DNA of 64,000 bases, from assembly GCF_001025135.1 (NCBI RefSeq), contig NZ_AP012323.1:124001-188000 (forward strand), given 5' to 3'. Below, in pieces: positions 47,231 through 54,994 of the stretch. Made by a program: the position numbers and the translations under genes. Source of the stretch: Bifidobacterium bifidum ATCC 29521 = JCM 1255 = DSM 20456. GTDB taxonomy: Bacteria; Actinomycetota; Actinomycetes; Actinomycetales; Bifidobacteriaceae. Within the stretch, counting starts at the first letter, position 1. Each line of letters starts with the position of its first letter. The notes under the pieces were generated by a model. That model saw only the letters and a list, made by a program, of their open reading frames with translations, was not told the DNA's origin and did not search any database.

Positions 47231-47304
47231 GCGGATGTAGTTCATCGGTAGAACGAAAGCTTCCCAAGCTTTAAAGGCGGGTTCGACTCCCGTCATCCGC
47301 TCCA
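47231..47304 (+). tRNA. tRNA-Gly (CCC)
   Basis: GCGGATGTAGTTCATCGG starts the gene; the anticodon stem AAAGC/GCTTT encloses CCC in TTCCCAA, followed by the T arm GCGGGTTCGACTCCCGT. The acceptor stem GCGGATG/CATCCGC is complete and CCA is encoded. The 3' end is the left attachment site of a mobile island. Confidence 0.96.
47274..47300. repeat. Left attachment repeat (inside tRNA-Gly)
   Basis: 27-bp sequence beginning AAGGCGGGTTCGACTCC, identical to 53417-53443. Confidence 0.85.
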
Positions 47305-47391
47305 CTTCCCTCAACGATAAGGCTTTAAAACCCAATCATTCCAACGATTTTCAATTTTGTAGGCACTTGCCCAATCACACGATTTTTGTCG

Positions 47392-47414
47392 AATTGTTGT
47401 CACCGTGTTGTCAC
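47392..47414. repeat. Inner left repeat of the island
   Basis: The 23 bp beginning AATTGTTGTCACCGTG recur with two differences at 53327-53349, near the other end. They could be recombinase arm sites or leftovers of an integrase gene end. The remainder of 47305-47584 has no supported gene. Confidence 0.6.
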
Positions 47415-47584
47415 GAGGTGTGTAAAAGAGGATTCGGAGAGTGGTTTGGGCTCAAGAGTTTTCCCGTGGTCAATGTTTCTGCTGCAGTGATCTTGCTGCT
47501 GATGGATGTTGCCACGTAATCAAGATCGGTGTCGAATAGGTCTGCATAAGTATCCCTTCTTAGCTTGGCTTATGACAGGATTTT

Positions 47585-47660
47585 TCTCTGAATTCAGTGC
47601 TCTTTCTCTGAATTCAGAGAAAGAATGTATAATTCAGAGAAAAATTCAGAGATTCAGAGC
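47585..47660 (+). promoter_or_regulatory. Promoter with repeated TTCAGAGA operator upstream of the AlbA-type gene
   Basis: A perfect 20-bp palindrome built on CTCTGAATTCAGAG lies at 47603-47622, preceded by a partial copy at 47585-47597 and followed by three direct half-sites ATTCAGAGA or TTCAGAG between 47631 and 47659. TATAAT at 47628-47633 is a consensus -10 box lying among them. The array would let a repressor block the promoter; the downstream gene has winged-helix domains and is the obvious candidate. Confidence 0.75.
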
Positions 47661-47672
47661 AGGCGGTGGCGA

Positions 47673-49358
47673 ATGGCGCACGAGTATGGCAAAGAAACCC
47701 TGTCCAAGGAATTCAAAAGCGATCGCGATAAAGGTCTGCCGGATTCCGAATTAGTGGAGGCTGTTGTCGCCTTAGCCAATACGGACGGCGGGTGCGTGTA
47801 TCTGGGTGTTGAGGACGACGGCACCGCGACCGGTGTCCAGCGCAAGCATCAAGATCCTGTCGGGCTGTCAGCGATGATTGCCAATAGGACTGTGCCCCCG
47901 ATATCGGTTCGCGCGCAATTGGTGGGTGATGGCGTCACCGTCATCCAAGTCGATGTACCCAAGTCACATAGTGTGGTGTCAACTAAGTCGGGGAGAATCC
48001 TGCGGCGCATGATGAAAGTGGACGGTACGCCCGAAAGCGTACCTATGTATCCGTATGAGATCGCTACCCGGCTTTCGGATCTGGGTAAGCTCGACTACTC
48101 CGCCCAACCGGTTCCGGGGGCCACGCGGGAGGATTTCGATCCGTTGGAGCGCGACCGCCTGCGCAAGATCATCTCCACCTACCGATCCAGCGACCGTAAT
48201 CTTCTAGAGCTTTCAGACGAGGATCTGGAAAAATCATTGCGTCTTGTCGTATCGGCGGATGGGAATGTAACGCCGACCTTGACAGGTTTGTTGCTCATCG
48301 GCAGTGAGGAGTCACTGCAACGTCTTGTCCCGACAAGCGAGGCGGCTTTCCAAGTTCTGGTCGGCACCGACATCAAGGTGAACAATACATATCGCGGCCC
48401 GCTGCTCAAGACCATAGAGCAGATAGCGGAGTCGTTCGCTCCTTGGAATCCAGGAACTGAACTGACCGTGGGTTTGTTTTCCTCGGTGGTGCCCGAATTC
48501 GACGAGAGGGCGTTCAGGGAAGCGTTGGTCAATGCGTTCGGCCACAGGGATTACTCAGTTCTTGGCCGTGTGCGTGTGCTGGTGGATGACGCGGGACTGA
48601 CGATTGCCAATCCTGGAGGATTCGTGGAAGGCATCAACGTTCACAATCTGCTTACCGCGGAACCGCATGGACGAAACCCATGCCTCATGGATGCGTTGAA
48701 GCGAACTGGGCTAGCCGAGCGAACCGGTCGTGGAATCGATCGCATTTTCGAGGGGGCCTTGAACTATGGTCGGCCCTTGCCTGACTATTCGAGATCCAAC
48801 GGGCGGGGTGTTTCGGTGCTGCTGCCTCGGAGCGCGCCCGACGAGGCGTTTGTGGAATTATTAGCCGAGGAACGCGAGCGTAGCGGCAAGTCAATGTCGC
48901 TTGACGGTCTGCTTATTCTGGATAAGCTCAAGCGAGAGAGACGTTGTGGCTTTGACGCGTTGTCAGAGTCCTTGGATATGAGCGATCAACGTCTGCGCAC
49001 TGTATTGGGGCAGTTGACGGAGTCTGGGCTCGTCGAAAGCTCCGGCACTAACGCTCGTCGTACATACACATTGGGGGCGAAAGTGTATCGGCGCAGCGGT
49101 AAAACGGTGGAATATGTCAGACAGTCAGGCATCGACAGGGTGCGTTACCCCGAATTGATCATGAAGCTGATGCGCGAGCAGAAGTCGGTAAGCAAAAACG
49201 ACGTGATGGAGCTATTGCATCTCGACGAGAACCAGGCATATTACCAATTGCGAAAACTGGTTGGTGAGGGACGCGCCAAAAAGGTGGGTGGTGGTCGCAA
49301 TGTACGATATGAGGAAATGCAACGAGACGACGATGGAATATCGGGCGAACAGTTCTGA
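47673..49358 (+). CDS. AlbA_2/Schlafen-type ATP-binding regulator (COG2865)
   Basis: A 561-aa protein. The N-terminal AlbA_2 domain (about 5-125) shows TLSKEFKSD, VVALANTDGG and YLGVEDDG. A GHKL-type ATP-binding region follows (VNAFGHRDYS, TIANPGGFVEGI and GLAERTGRGIDRI, about 285-370). Two winged-helix segments lie at the C-terminus (GFDALSESLDMSDQRLRTVL and MKLMREQKSVSKNDVMELL). Such proteins are common on mobile elements and are regarded as transcriptional regulators; the true activity is unknown. I took the ATG at 47673 because an earlier ATG lies inside the -10 box. The promoter carries a repeated palindromic operator. Confidence 0.85.
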   Translation: MAHEYGKETLSKEFKSDRDKGLPDSELVEAVVALANTDGGCVYLGVEDDGTATGVQRKHQDPVGLSAMIANRTVPPISVRAQLVGDGVTVIQVDVPKSHSVVSTKSGRILRRMMKVDGTPESVPMYPYEIATRLSDLGKLDYSAQPVPGATREDFDPLERDRLRKIISTYRSSDRNLLELSDEDLEKSLRLVVSADGNVTPTLTGLLLIGSEESLQRLVPTSEAAFQVLVGTDIKVNNTYRGPLLKTIEQIAESFAPWNPGTELTVGLFSSVVPEFDERAFREALVNAFGHRDYSVLGRVRVLVDDAGLTIANPGGFVEGINVHNLLTAEPHGRNPCLMDALKRTGLAERTGRGIDRIFEGALNYGRPLPDYSRSNGRGVSVLLPRSAPDEAFVELLAEERERSGKSMSLDGLLILDKLKRERRCGFDALSESLDMSDQRLRTVLGQLTESGLVESSGTNARRTYTLGAKVYRRSGKTVEYVRQSGIDRVRYPELIMKLMREQKSVSKNDVMELLHLDENQAYYQLRKLVGEGRAKKVGGGRNVRYEEMQRDDDGISGEQF

Positions 49359-49814
49359 TTAGGGATTATCCCCTGAATGCATAGAGCTGGGATTCAGCAC
49401 AGCAAAGAGGATTTTCATCGACTCGTTCGTCGGTATGCAGGAATCGCCATGGAATTGTTCCATGGCGATTATCCGTTTTCTCCGGACGCTCATCGTCCAG
49501 ACCAGTTTCGCTGATTCTGCTCCACGATTGAAGTGTGGGCGATCCTTTTGCCCTCTACTGATGCCGTTGGAAGGGAGCCGGCATGCCGATATATTCATTC
49601 CCCGAACCACGCTATATTTCGGGCGCGGGCTGTTCCCAATCCATTGATATGAATATGGGGTTAGCAAGCGACGTATGTGTGGCCACACGTGCTCGCTCCA
49701 CAGGTGCGGGACGGCTTGCCGGGAGACCCGGTCCCCATGGTCGGCGAGGCCTCCAGACCGCTGACGTGGCTTATGGAATGAGCCGTTCCAGCTCCCGCGG
49801 GGAGGTGTTTCTTT
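49359..49814. other. Intergenic 456 bp before mobC, possible oriT
   Basis: No supported gene. An imperfect inverted repeat at 49667-49697 (AGCGA and TGTGTGG against CCACACG and TCGCT) lies 118 bp before the MobC-like start, where origins of transfer are often found. This is a suggestion only. Confidence 0.3.
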
Positions 49815-50135
49815 ATGGGCTGGCGTGACAACCGCAGGCGCAGCGTATGCAAGAAAATCATGTTCACACCGGAGGAATGGGAGCAGACTAGGAGAATCCA
49901 CGAGCGTTGGGCGAGGAACATCCCGGTATACAGGCGGTGGGGTGATTTCGCCCGCCAGACCCTCATGCATGGCGCGTTGATGAACGTTTCGGTGACGCTG
50001 GCGAGCGATCCGGAGGTGTTCAAGGCCGAGCCCCACCACATCGGCGTGAACGTGAACCAGACAGCCCATTGCGCTGGCCCGACTGGTGGATCCTGCTCAC
50101 CGCCACCACGCACCCGGTCTACCTGCTGGCAATAG
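49815..50135 (+). CDS. MobC-like mobilisation protein, probably altered at its C-terminus
   Basis: A 106-aa protein with the layout of Gram-positive MobC relaxosome proteins: basic start, IMFTPEEWEQTRRIHERW, FARQTLMHGALM and the conserved HHIGVNVNQTA. After that motif the usual helical end is replaced by a Pro/Arg-rich stretch, and other frames do not clearly restore it. GGGGAGG lies upstream of the ATG. No relaxase gene is present in the island, so any transfer would need one in trans. Confidence 0.6.
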   Translation: MGWRDNRRRSVCKKIMFTPEEWEQTRRIHERWARNIPVYRRWGDFARQTLMHGALMNVSVTLASDPEVFKAEPHHIGVNVNQTAHCAGPTGGSCSPPPRTRSTCWQ

Positions 50136-50245
50136 CGCCAAAGATCAGCCGGTTCATCACTGGCGGCCAGCGATGAATGGCAAGAGCATGGAGGCATGGC
50201 GGTATCTCGGCATGGCGCAAATGACGAATTCTTCCATAACGTTCT

Positions 50246-50917
50246 TCAGGTCCGGGCCAGTTGCTTATAGAGCGTATGAGCGTCTGGGTAAATCCTGCAG
50301 GGCACTCCGGCGACGTTCGCTTGACGCTCCATGATGGGGTCGTGCTTGCCATACAGCAGCAGTTTGCCGGGCCTTATCGCAAAAAGCTTCTCGGCGAAGA
50401 GCAGATCCAGTTCGGATTCGGTGTTCGCGCATCCCAATGTGCTGGTGGCGCACATCACTCCGGAAGGAACGCAGCTCAGGCATGTGATGGTGCTGGGGGA
50501 ACCGCATCTGAGATTCTGCACGATTTTGACGCCGTTCACCGCCAATGTCGCCAGATAGAGCTGATTAAGCAGCATGATTGCCTGCTGCCATTCCAGGTCC
50601 ATGTCCGAAGTGACGGTGAGGTCCGAGCCGACGGCACCCATATACCGCGAGTATTCCGGGATGTCGTCGAGGGCCTTCTCCAGTCGCGGGTATATCCGCA
50701 TGTCACTGGTGAACAGACAAAGCACGGTATGGGAAGGATTATGGACGAATCGCGCCTTGCGATCCCGGTACGGCACCATGAGCTCCGGCCATTCGTCCAG
50801 ATACATCTGCGGCTGAAGCATCGGGAAACCTTGTGGATTGAACTGGATGCCTTTACCGCTGAGATAGTCGGCGTAGCGGTCGATGAGCTCTTCGAATGAT
50901 GCGATGGATCGGTTCAT
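50246..50917 (-). CDS. DUF4417-containing protein
   Basis: A 223-aa protein. The segment from LFTSDMRIYPRLEKALDDIP to LLYGKHDPIM fits the DUF4417 family, with conserved SDMDLEWQQ, NGVKIVQNLRCG and a Cys-rich TITCLSCVPSGVMCATSTLGC. Family members are found mostly on phages and conjugative elements and have no known function. The start at 50917 has GGGAAGGG upstream. It overlaps the stop of the following 127-aa gene by ATGA and is the last gene of a minus-strand cluster. Confidence 0.75.
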   Translation of the reverse strand: MNRSIASFEELIDRYADYLSGKGIQFNPQGFPMLQPQMYLDEWPELMVPYRDRKARFVHNPSHTVLCLFTSDMRIYPRLEKALDDIPEYSRYMGAVGSDLTVTSDMDLEWQQAIMLLNQLYLATLAVNGVKIVQNLRCGSPSTITCLSCVPSGVMCATSTLGCANTESELDLLFAEKLFAIRPGKLLLYGKHDPIMERQANVAGVPCRIYPDAHTLYKQLART

Positions 50918-51297
50918 GCCGCCCTTCCCACGTTGGGAAACTTCATGACAAGGACGTGCGCCCCCGGGATTTCGCATCGCAGCAGGCACAGCACCTGGCG
51001 CAGGCGATGCTGGTGAAACTGCTGCACCGCCTGGCCTTGGAACCGGGGACGGCAATCGTCGATCACTGCGATTTGACGGCAGCCGGCCAGGGACGCCCTG
51101 ACCCGTTCCCAGTCCGCCTCATCCCGAACGGCGAATAGCACCGAGAGCCAGATGCCGCGCCGCTTGCCATTGATGTCGAACAGACAGTAGGGCGTTCCTG
51201 CTTCCGGCATCAGGGGATCATAGGGAACCGTCTGCGCGACGGCGTCGGCGGGCCTGCCGTCCCAGAAAGTGCCGATGAGATCATAGGTGGATTTCAT
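50914..51297 (-). CDS. Hypothetical protein of the island cluster
   Basis: A 127-aa protein without recognised domain. It contains ADWERVRASLAGCRQIAVID, suggesting a small alpha/beta fold. Its stop overlaps the DUF4417 start by 4 bp, so the two are translationally coupled and may form a complex. Confidence 0.6.
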   Translation of the reverse strand: MKSTYDLIGTFWDGRPADAVAQTVPYDPLMPEAGTPYCLFDINGKRRGIWLSVLFAVRDEADWERVRASLAGCRQIAVIDDCRPRFQGQAVQQFHQHRLRQVLCLLRCEIPGAHVLVMKFPNVGRAA

Positions 51298-51311
51298 GCT
51301 TGTCCCTTTGC

Positions 51312-51659
51312 CTAGAGATCGAAGACAATGCCGGTGCCCAGCTCGATAGCCTTGTTGGCGAACTCGACGAGCTTGCGGTAGATCGTTTCAAGCCGTGGGT
51401 TGATCGGCTCCGTGAGCCGCCATTCAAGCCATCCGAGCATGAGCTTGCACTGCTCGGCGTTCAAGTAGTCCACGTCTCCAGGGTCGATGAGCGAATTGCA
51501 CAGCCTGTCTATCGGGCCGATGAAGTCCTTATCGAGGAGATCCTCGTCCCCCTCGGTTAGTTCGAATGATTCCGTCTGCCCCGGCTTCGCTTGGAAGGTT
51601 TCGGGAATATAGCCGTAGTAGTTGAGACCTTCAAGGCTGAGAACAAGGACAAGTTCCAT
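51312..51659 (-). CDS. Hypothetical acidic protein of the island cluster
   Basis: About 115 residues, rich in Glu, Asp and Leu, with no recognised domain. The start is ATG 51659 or the in-frame GTG two codons earlier, both served by GAAGGG. It overlaps nothing but lies within 3 bp of the upstream gene stop, in the same transcription unit as the DUF4417 gene. Confidence 0.6.
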   Translation of the reverse strand: MELVLVLSLEGLNYYGYIPETFQAKPGQTESFELTEGDEDLLDKDFIGPIDRLCNSLIDPGDVDYLNAEQCKLMLGWLEWRLTEPINPRLETIYRKLVEFANKAIELGTGIVFDL

Positions 51660-51661
51660 GA

Positions 51662-52030
51662 TCACATTTCCCTTCTCTTGAGAATTTTGAAGTGGGTTTC
51701 TTTGTTGCTTCCAGGCAGACCGTTGAGCTTGACGTTTTTCTTCGTTCTTTTGTCGTATATGCGCAGATAGCCCGCCACCATGTCCGCGTCGATTCTCCAC
51801 CGGGCGTTCTCGAACACGTACTTGACGCCCCTTCTGCGCCCCTGGGCACCGGGAGTGAACCGGCTGACAATGTCATTGAGATCGACCGGCTGCCTCTTCC
51901 AACTTTCGTTCCACCTCGTCTCGCGGTCTTTGCTTCTGTCGTAGCGGCCCTGATCCACCATGGAGCCGGGGACGTCGTTGCCGATGTAGCTGCGCGAGCT
52001 GTCCGAATACCGCTGCTTGCTGTCCGACAT
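51662..52030 (-). CDS. Hypothetical basic protein, first gene of the island cluster
   Basis: About 122 residues, strongly basic in the C-terminal half (WRIDADMVAGYLRIYDKRTK, then HFKILKRREM). The N-terminal 45 residues look disordered and Ser/Asp/Arg-rich. AAAGGA precedes the ATG at 52030. No family recognised; nucleic-acid binding is plausible from charge only. Longer in-frame starts reach into the structured region at 52134-52229 and are unlikely. Confidence 0.6.
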   Translation of the reverse strand: MSDSKQRYSDSSRSYIGNDVPGSMVDQGRYDRSKDRETRWNESWKRQPVDLNDIVSRFTPGAQGRRRGVKYVFENARWRIDADMVAGYLRIYDKRTKKNVKLNGLPGSNKETHFKILKRREM

Positions 52031-52133
52031 ATGCCATATGTCCTTTCCTGCGGCGCCTTGCCGCATGCCATCTTGAAGATGCGCCAGCATTGTGAGAATG
52101 CGGCGCGCTTCACCTGTTTGTATGAGTGGGTGG

Positions 52134-52229
52134 GTCCAGACGGTGGCACAATGGGATGTGCGAGATAGTCCATTGTGGGCCGTCTGGACCACGGTGCGAG
52201 AACTTGCCGGTTCGCGCACCGTTTTTTTT
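52134..52229 (+). ncRNA. Candidate structured RNA: hairpin followed by intrinsic terminator
   Basis: GTCCAGACGG at 52134 begins an arm of about 21 bp that is inverted, with few mismatches, at 52169-52189. It is followed at once by CGGTGCGAGAAC (52192) paired with GGTTCGCGCACCG (to 52221) and eight T's. No plus-strand gene ends here, so the terminator has no known client other than a short plus-strand RNA. It lies between the minus-strand cluster and the immA/xre genes. Confidence 0.45.
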
Positions 52230-52812
52230 ATTGCAGAATCTGTGCCGGGTCGGCCTGCTTCTCATCCCTCCTTTCCAAGAGGAGTCCGCGTGCGTAGAGT
52301 TCGAGGATGCTGGCGTCGAGCGCTTCGTCATCATGGCGATGGCGCAGCCAGTTCGCATGCTGGTTCAGGATGTTAGAAGCGCATTCCAGCGAGGTGCCGA
52401 ATCGCTGAGAGATTTCCTCGATGGTCGTGAGACCGAGTTCTTCGATGAGTACTTGGGGCGCGATAGCGTATTTCGCCCAGAAATTCGCTTCGATTTCGGC
52501 AAGCTCGCTGTCTCGGAGATGGCCTCGCATGGTGTGTCCCATTTCATGCAATTTGGTAAAACGAATTCTTCCTGAGTTTTCTTGGAGATTGCAGGCAATG
52601 TATCGGCTGTCATTGCCGTTTGCGCTAATCGTGAATGATATGCCACTTGGGCAGCTGCAGAGCGTCATCAAGTCATCCAAGGAGACAGATGGGTTGAATG
52701 CAATCTGATAGGGTATCGTTTGAATTCCGTGTGCATCCAGCAACTCTGATGGGTCGATGGGCAGCCTGATGTAGCCGAGTTGCTGGAATGCGTCCACCAC
52801 GCTCCATTTCAA
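52228..52812 (-). CDS. ImmA/IrrE-type metallopeptidase
   Basis: A 194-aa protein with the zinc motif HEMGH followed by EIEANFWAKYAIAP, as in ImmA/IrrE (COG2856). In ICE and phage systems ImmA cleaves the XRE repressor encoded beside it to induce the element. It lies 28 bp after the XRE gene in the same direction. The C-terminal 50 residues (SILELYARGLLLERRDE) are helical and charged. Confidence 0.88.
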   Translation of the reverse strand: MKWSVVDAFQQLGYIRLPIDPSELLDAHGIQTIPYQIAFNPSVSLDDLMTLCSCPSGISFTISANGNDSRYIACNLQENSGRIRFTKLHEMGHTMRGHLRDSELAEIEANFWAKYAIAPQVLIEELGLTTIEEISQRFGTSLECASNILNQHANWLRHRHDDEALDASILELYARGLLLERRDEKQADPAQILQ

Positions 52813-52840
52813 CTCCTGATAAAACGACGGGTCGTCAATC

Positions 52841-53182
52841 CTATATCCCGTGATGTCCTCCTTGTTCCCTTGCAGTCAACAGAGTCATGATGAGCTCCCG
52901 CGTCTCCGCTTCGCTGAGATCGCCGCCGTGCCTGGCGCAGTACGCCTTGATCGTGCCGAACGGCGTATCGGCGTTTGATTCGGGCAGGCCCAGCAGAAAT
53001 TCCGATGTGGTGTGCAGAGCGGTGGCTATGTTCGCGAGCGTACTCGACGTGGGCTCCCGCTCTCCCGCAAGGTATTTCGAGATATTCGGCTGGGTTGTCC
53101 CGGCTCGCGCGGCGAGCTGGGACTGATTGATGCCATGCTGCCGCATAAGCTTGCGCATCCTGTCGCCAAGTGCCGCCGTCAT
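52841..53182 (-). CDS. XRE-family transcriptional repressor (ImmR-like)
   Basis: A 113-aa protein with an N-terminal helix-turn-helix (MRQHGINQSQLAARAGTTQP and ISKYLAGEREPTSSTLANIA) and a short C-terminal helical part. AAAGGA precedes the ATG. It is the partner of ImmA; a perfect 32-bp palindrome lies 63 bp upstream of the start. The gene expected on the other side of such an operator is missing, so the early lytic or excision genes appear to be deleted. Confidence 0.9.
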   Translation of the reverse strand: MTAALGDRMRKLMRQHGINQSQLAARAGTTQPNISKYLAGEREPTSSTLANIATALHTTSEFLLGLPESNADTPFGTIKAYCARHGGDLSEAETRELIMTLLTAREQGGHHGI

Positions 53183-53244
53183 ATGATGTCCTTTGTCTTT
53201 AAGCCTGCGAGGCTCCTTTTCAATTGCTTCACGGCAATCAATAT

Positions 53245-53276
53245 ACCACGATTATTCCAAAAGGAATAATCGTGGT
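53245..53276. promoter_or_regulatory. Perfect palindrome, probable XRE operator
   Basis: ACCACGATTATTCC at 53245-53258 is perfectly inverted at 53263-53276 around AAAA. On the minus strand TATATT lies beside it and could be the -10 of the xre promoter. Confidence 0.7.
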
Positions 53277-53326
53277 GCAACAACTAATGTGCTGCAAGTA
53301 GGAAAACGCAAGATAAGTCGTTCCCA

Positions 53327-53349
53327 AATTGTTGTCACCATGTTGTCAT
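53327..53349. repeat. Inner right repeat of the island
   Basis: AATTGTTGTCACCATG and following bases match 47392-47414 with two differences, in the same orientation. Confidence 0.6.
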
Positions 53350-53416
53350 ACAAGGCTGCAATCAGGTAAATAAAGCCGCTAAATCACTGGTATTTAGCGG
53401 CTTCTCAGCATCGGTC

Positions 53417-53443
53417 AAGGCGGGTTCGACTCCCGTCATCCGC
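53417..53443. repeat. Right attachment repeat of the island (tRNA-Gly 3' duplicate)
   Basis: 27 bp identical to 47274-47300; the match breaks at one base after it and then resumes with CCAC. Confidence 0.85.
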
Positions 53444-53456
53444 CCCACCACTTTCC

Positions 53457-53512
53457 GCTCCCGCTGGCGGGAGCTGGCTCGCGTCAGCGAGACTGAGGGT
53501 GAGACTGAGGGT
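53457..53512. repeat. Hairpin and 12-bp tandem repeat next to the island
   Basis: GCTCCCGC and GCGGGAGC form a hairpin at 53457-53474. GAGACTGAGGGT follows twice in tandem at 53489-53512. It lies downstream of the polysaccharide deacetylase gene and may be its terminator region. Confidence 0.5.
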
Positions 53513-53560
53513 GGTTTTCCACCTATCAGATAGCTACACGTGCCAGCTCCAGCAGGGGGC

Positions 53561-54856
53561 TCAGTTGCCCGCGTCCCCCGTATCTCCCGCGTCGCCGGCC
53601 ATCTTAATCAGCTGCTCGATGGTGACGAACTCGTACCCCTGCTTCTTGAGATCGTCGATGATGCCGGGAAGCGCCTCGACGTCCTGCGAACGGTCGCCGC
53701 CGCCGTCGTGCATCAGCACGATCGCCCCGTTATGCGCGCCCGTCATCACGGCATCATGAATCGCCTTGGCTCCGGGACGCTTCCAATCGAGCGTATCGAT
53801 ATCCCACAGCACGTTCATGTCGATCAGGTCGGACGTCTCCTGCCACTGCTTCTTGCCGAACGCCCCGTATGGCGCCCTTAGCACTTTCGTTACATGCCCG
53901 GACGCCTTCTTCATGTTCGAAAACCCGGCGATGATTTCAGCGCGCAACGCGTCGCGGCTGAGTGTCGGCATGTCCGGATGCGTGTTGGAATGGCTCGCCA
54001 CCTGATGTCCCTCCTCCAGCATGCGTTTCTCGGCGTCCGGGAACGACAGGCACTCCTCGCCCACGTCGAAGAACGTGGCCTTGACGCCCTTCTCCTTGAG
54101 GATGTCCAGGATCGGGCCGCTGTATTTGCTCGGCCCGTCGTCGAACGTCAGCGCGATGACCTTCTTCCCCTCCGGGCGCGGATTCAACGGCACGACGATC
54201 GTGTCCTGCGGCTCGACGGTGACGCCTTTGTCCACATGCTTGCCGGAACGTTTCCCGACCCAGTATTCGTGCACGCCGTCTTTCCCGGCCTGCTTGAGTA
54301 TCTGTATCGAGCCGCCTGCGATGTCGATGCTTTCGCCGTGCGGCACGGTCTCCTTTCTCACGGTATGGTCTTCGGTCACATCCTCGCCTGACGTCACCAT
54401 CACCATGCCATCCTGCGGGATCGTCGTGCTGTCGATTGCATCCCGGCGCACGGCAGCGCCGTTGATGCTGACGACGATCGGTTTGCCGGCATGCTTCTCG
54501 ATCATGTCGCCGGCCACGTCGACCAGATTGCCCGGATGCGCGTCGAAATCGCCATTGTCGCGCAGCAGTCGTCCCAACGTCATGTCGACGCTGACTTTCA
54601 TGGAAGTGCCGTTTACCGTGATCGGTATCTGCCGCCAATGCCGGTCCCACATCCACCAGCCACCGACACTGCCACCGGCCAACGCCAATATCACCAGAAT
54701 GGCGACGAATGCAATCAGCCGATGCCGTCCCCTGCCGTGCCGCCCGTTATCGGGGCCGGCTCCGTACTCGCCATATTCGTTCCCGCGCGTCTTCCCCGCC
54801 CGGCGCACACTGTCCCCAAACGACAGCTCTTCAATGTACTGCGGTTCTTTTGTCAC
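53561..54856 (-). CDS. Membrane-anchored polysaccharide deacetylase (CE4)
   Basis: A 431-aa protein: cytoplasmic N-terminus, membrane helix at about 46-68, an extracellular region of about 150 residues with a G5/DUF348-like repeat (ITVNGTSMKVSVDMTLGRLL), then a NodB domain. The NodB motifs are TFDDGPS, ASHSNTHPDM, RAPYGAF, DIDTLDW and VLMHDGG. It likely removes acetyl groups from peptidoglycan or another wall glycan, a change that can give lysozyme resistance. An Asp/Gly-rich short repeat ends the protein. Confidence 0.9.
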   Translation of the reverse strand: MTKEPQYIEELSFGDSVRRAGKTRGNEYGEYGAGPDNGRHGRGRHRLIAFVAILVILALAGGSVGGWWMWDRHWRQIPITVNGTSMKVSVDMTLGRLLRDNGDFDAHPGNLVDVAGDMIEKHAGKPIVVSINGAAVRRDAIDSTTIPQDGMVMVTSGEDVTEDHTVRKETVPHGESIDIAGGSIQILKQAGKDGVHEYWVGKRSGKHVDKGVTVEPQDTIVVPLNPRPEGKKVIALTFDDGPSKYSGPILDILKEKGVKATFFDVGEECLSFPDAEKRMLEEGHQVASHSNTHPDMPTLSRDALRAEIIAGFSNMKKASGHVTKVLRAPYGAFGKKQWQETSDLIDMNVLWDIDTLDWKRPGAKAIHDAVMTGAHNGAIVLMHDGGGDRSQDVEALPGIIDDLKKQGYEFVTIEQLIKMAGDAGDTGDAGN

Positions 54857-54994
54857 GTTCTTATTTTACGGAGGTGAAGGTGGGGGAAAGGTGAGGAACG
54901 GGCCGCGGCGTGCGGAGGCGATGGATTCCGCCCGGCGGCTCCGGCCGGAGTAGCGGTGGTGCCAAATGTTGCATGGTCGCGGGATAATGCAGGT

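Larger units (their letters stand above)
47274..53443. mobile_element. 6.2-kb genomic island integrated in tRNA-Gly(CCC)
   Basis: The 27 bp at 47274-47300 (3' part of tRNA-Gly) recur exactly at 53417-53443, giving the direct repeats expected from site-specific integration. In between lie an AlbA-type regulator, a MobC-like gene, a cluster of small genes with a DUF4417 member, and an ImmA/XRE pair, none typical of core genome. No integrase or relaxase is present, so it is a decayed or satellite element that depends on outside enzymes. Confidence 0.8.

Noticed and set aside
49359..50069. A 236-codon minus-strand frame across the mobC region
   Set aside because: It runs antisense to the MobC-like gene, which has a ribosome binding site and a family signature; the minus product shows none.
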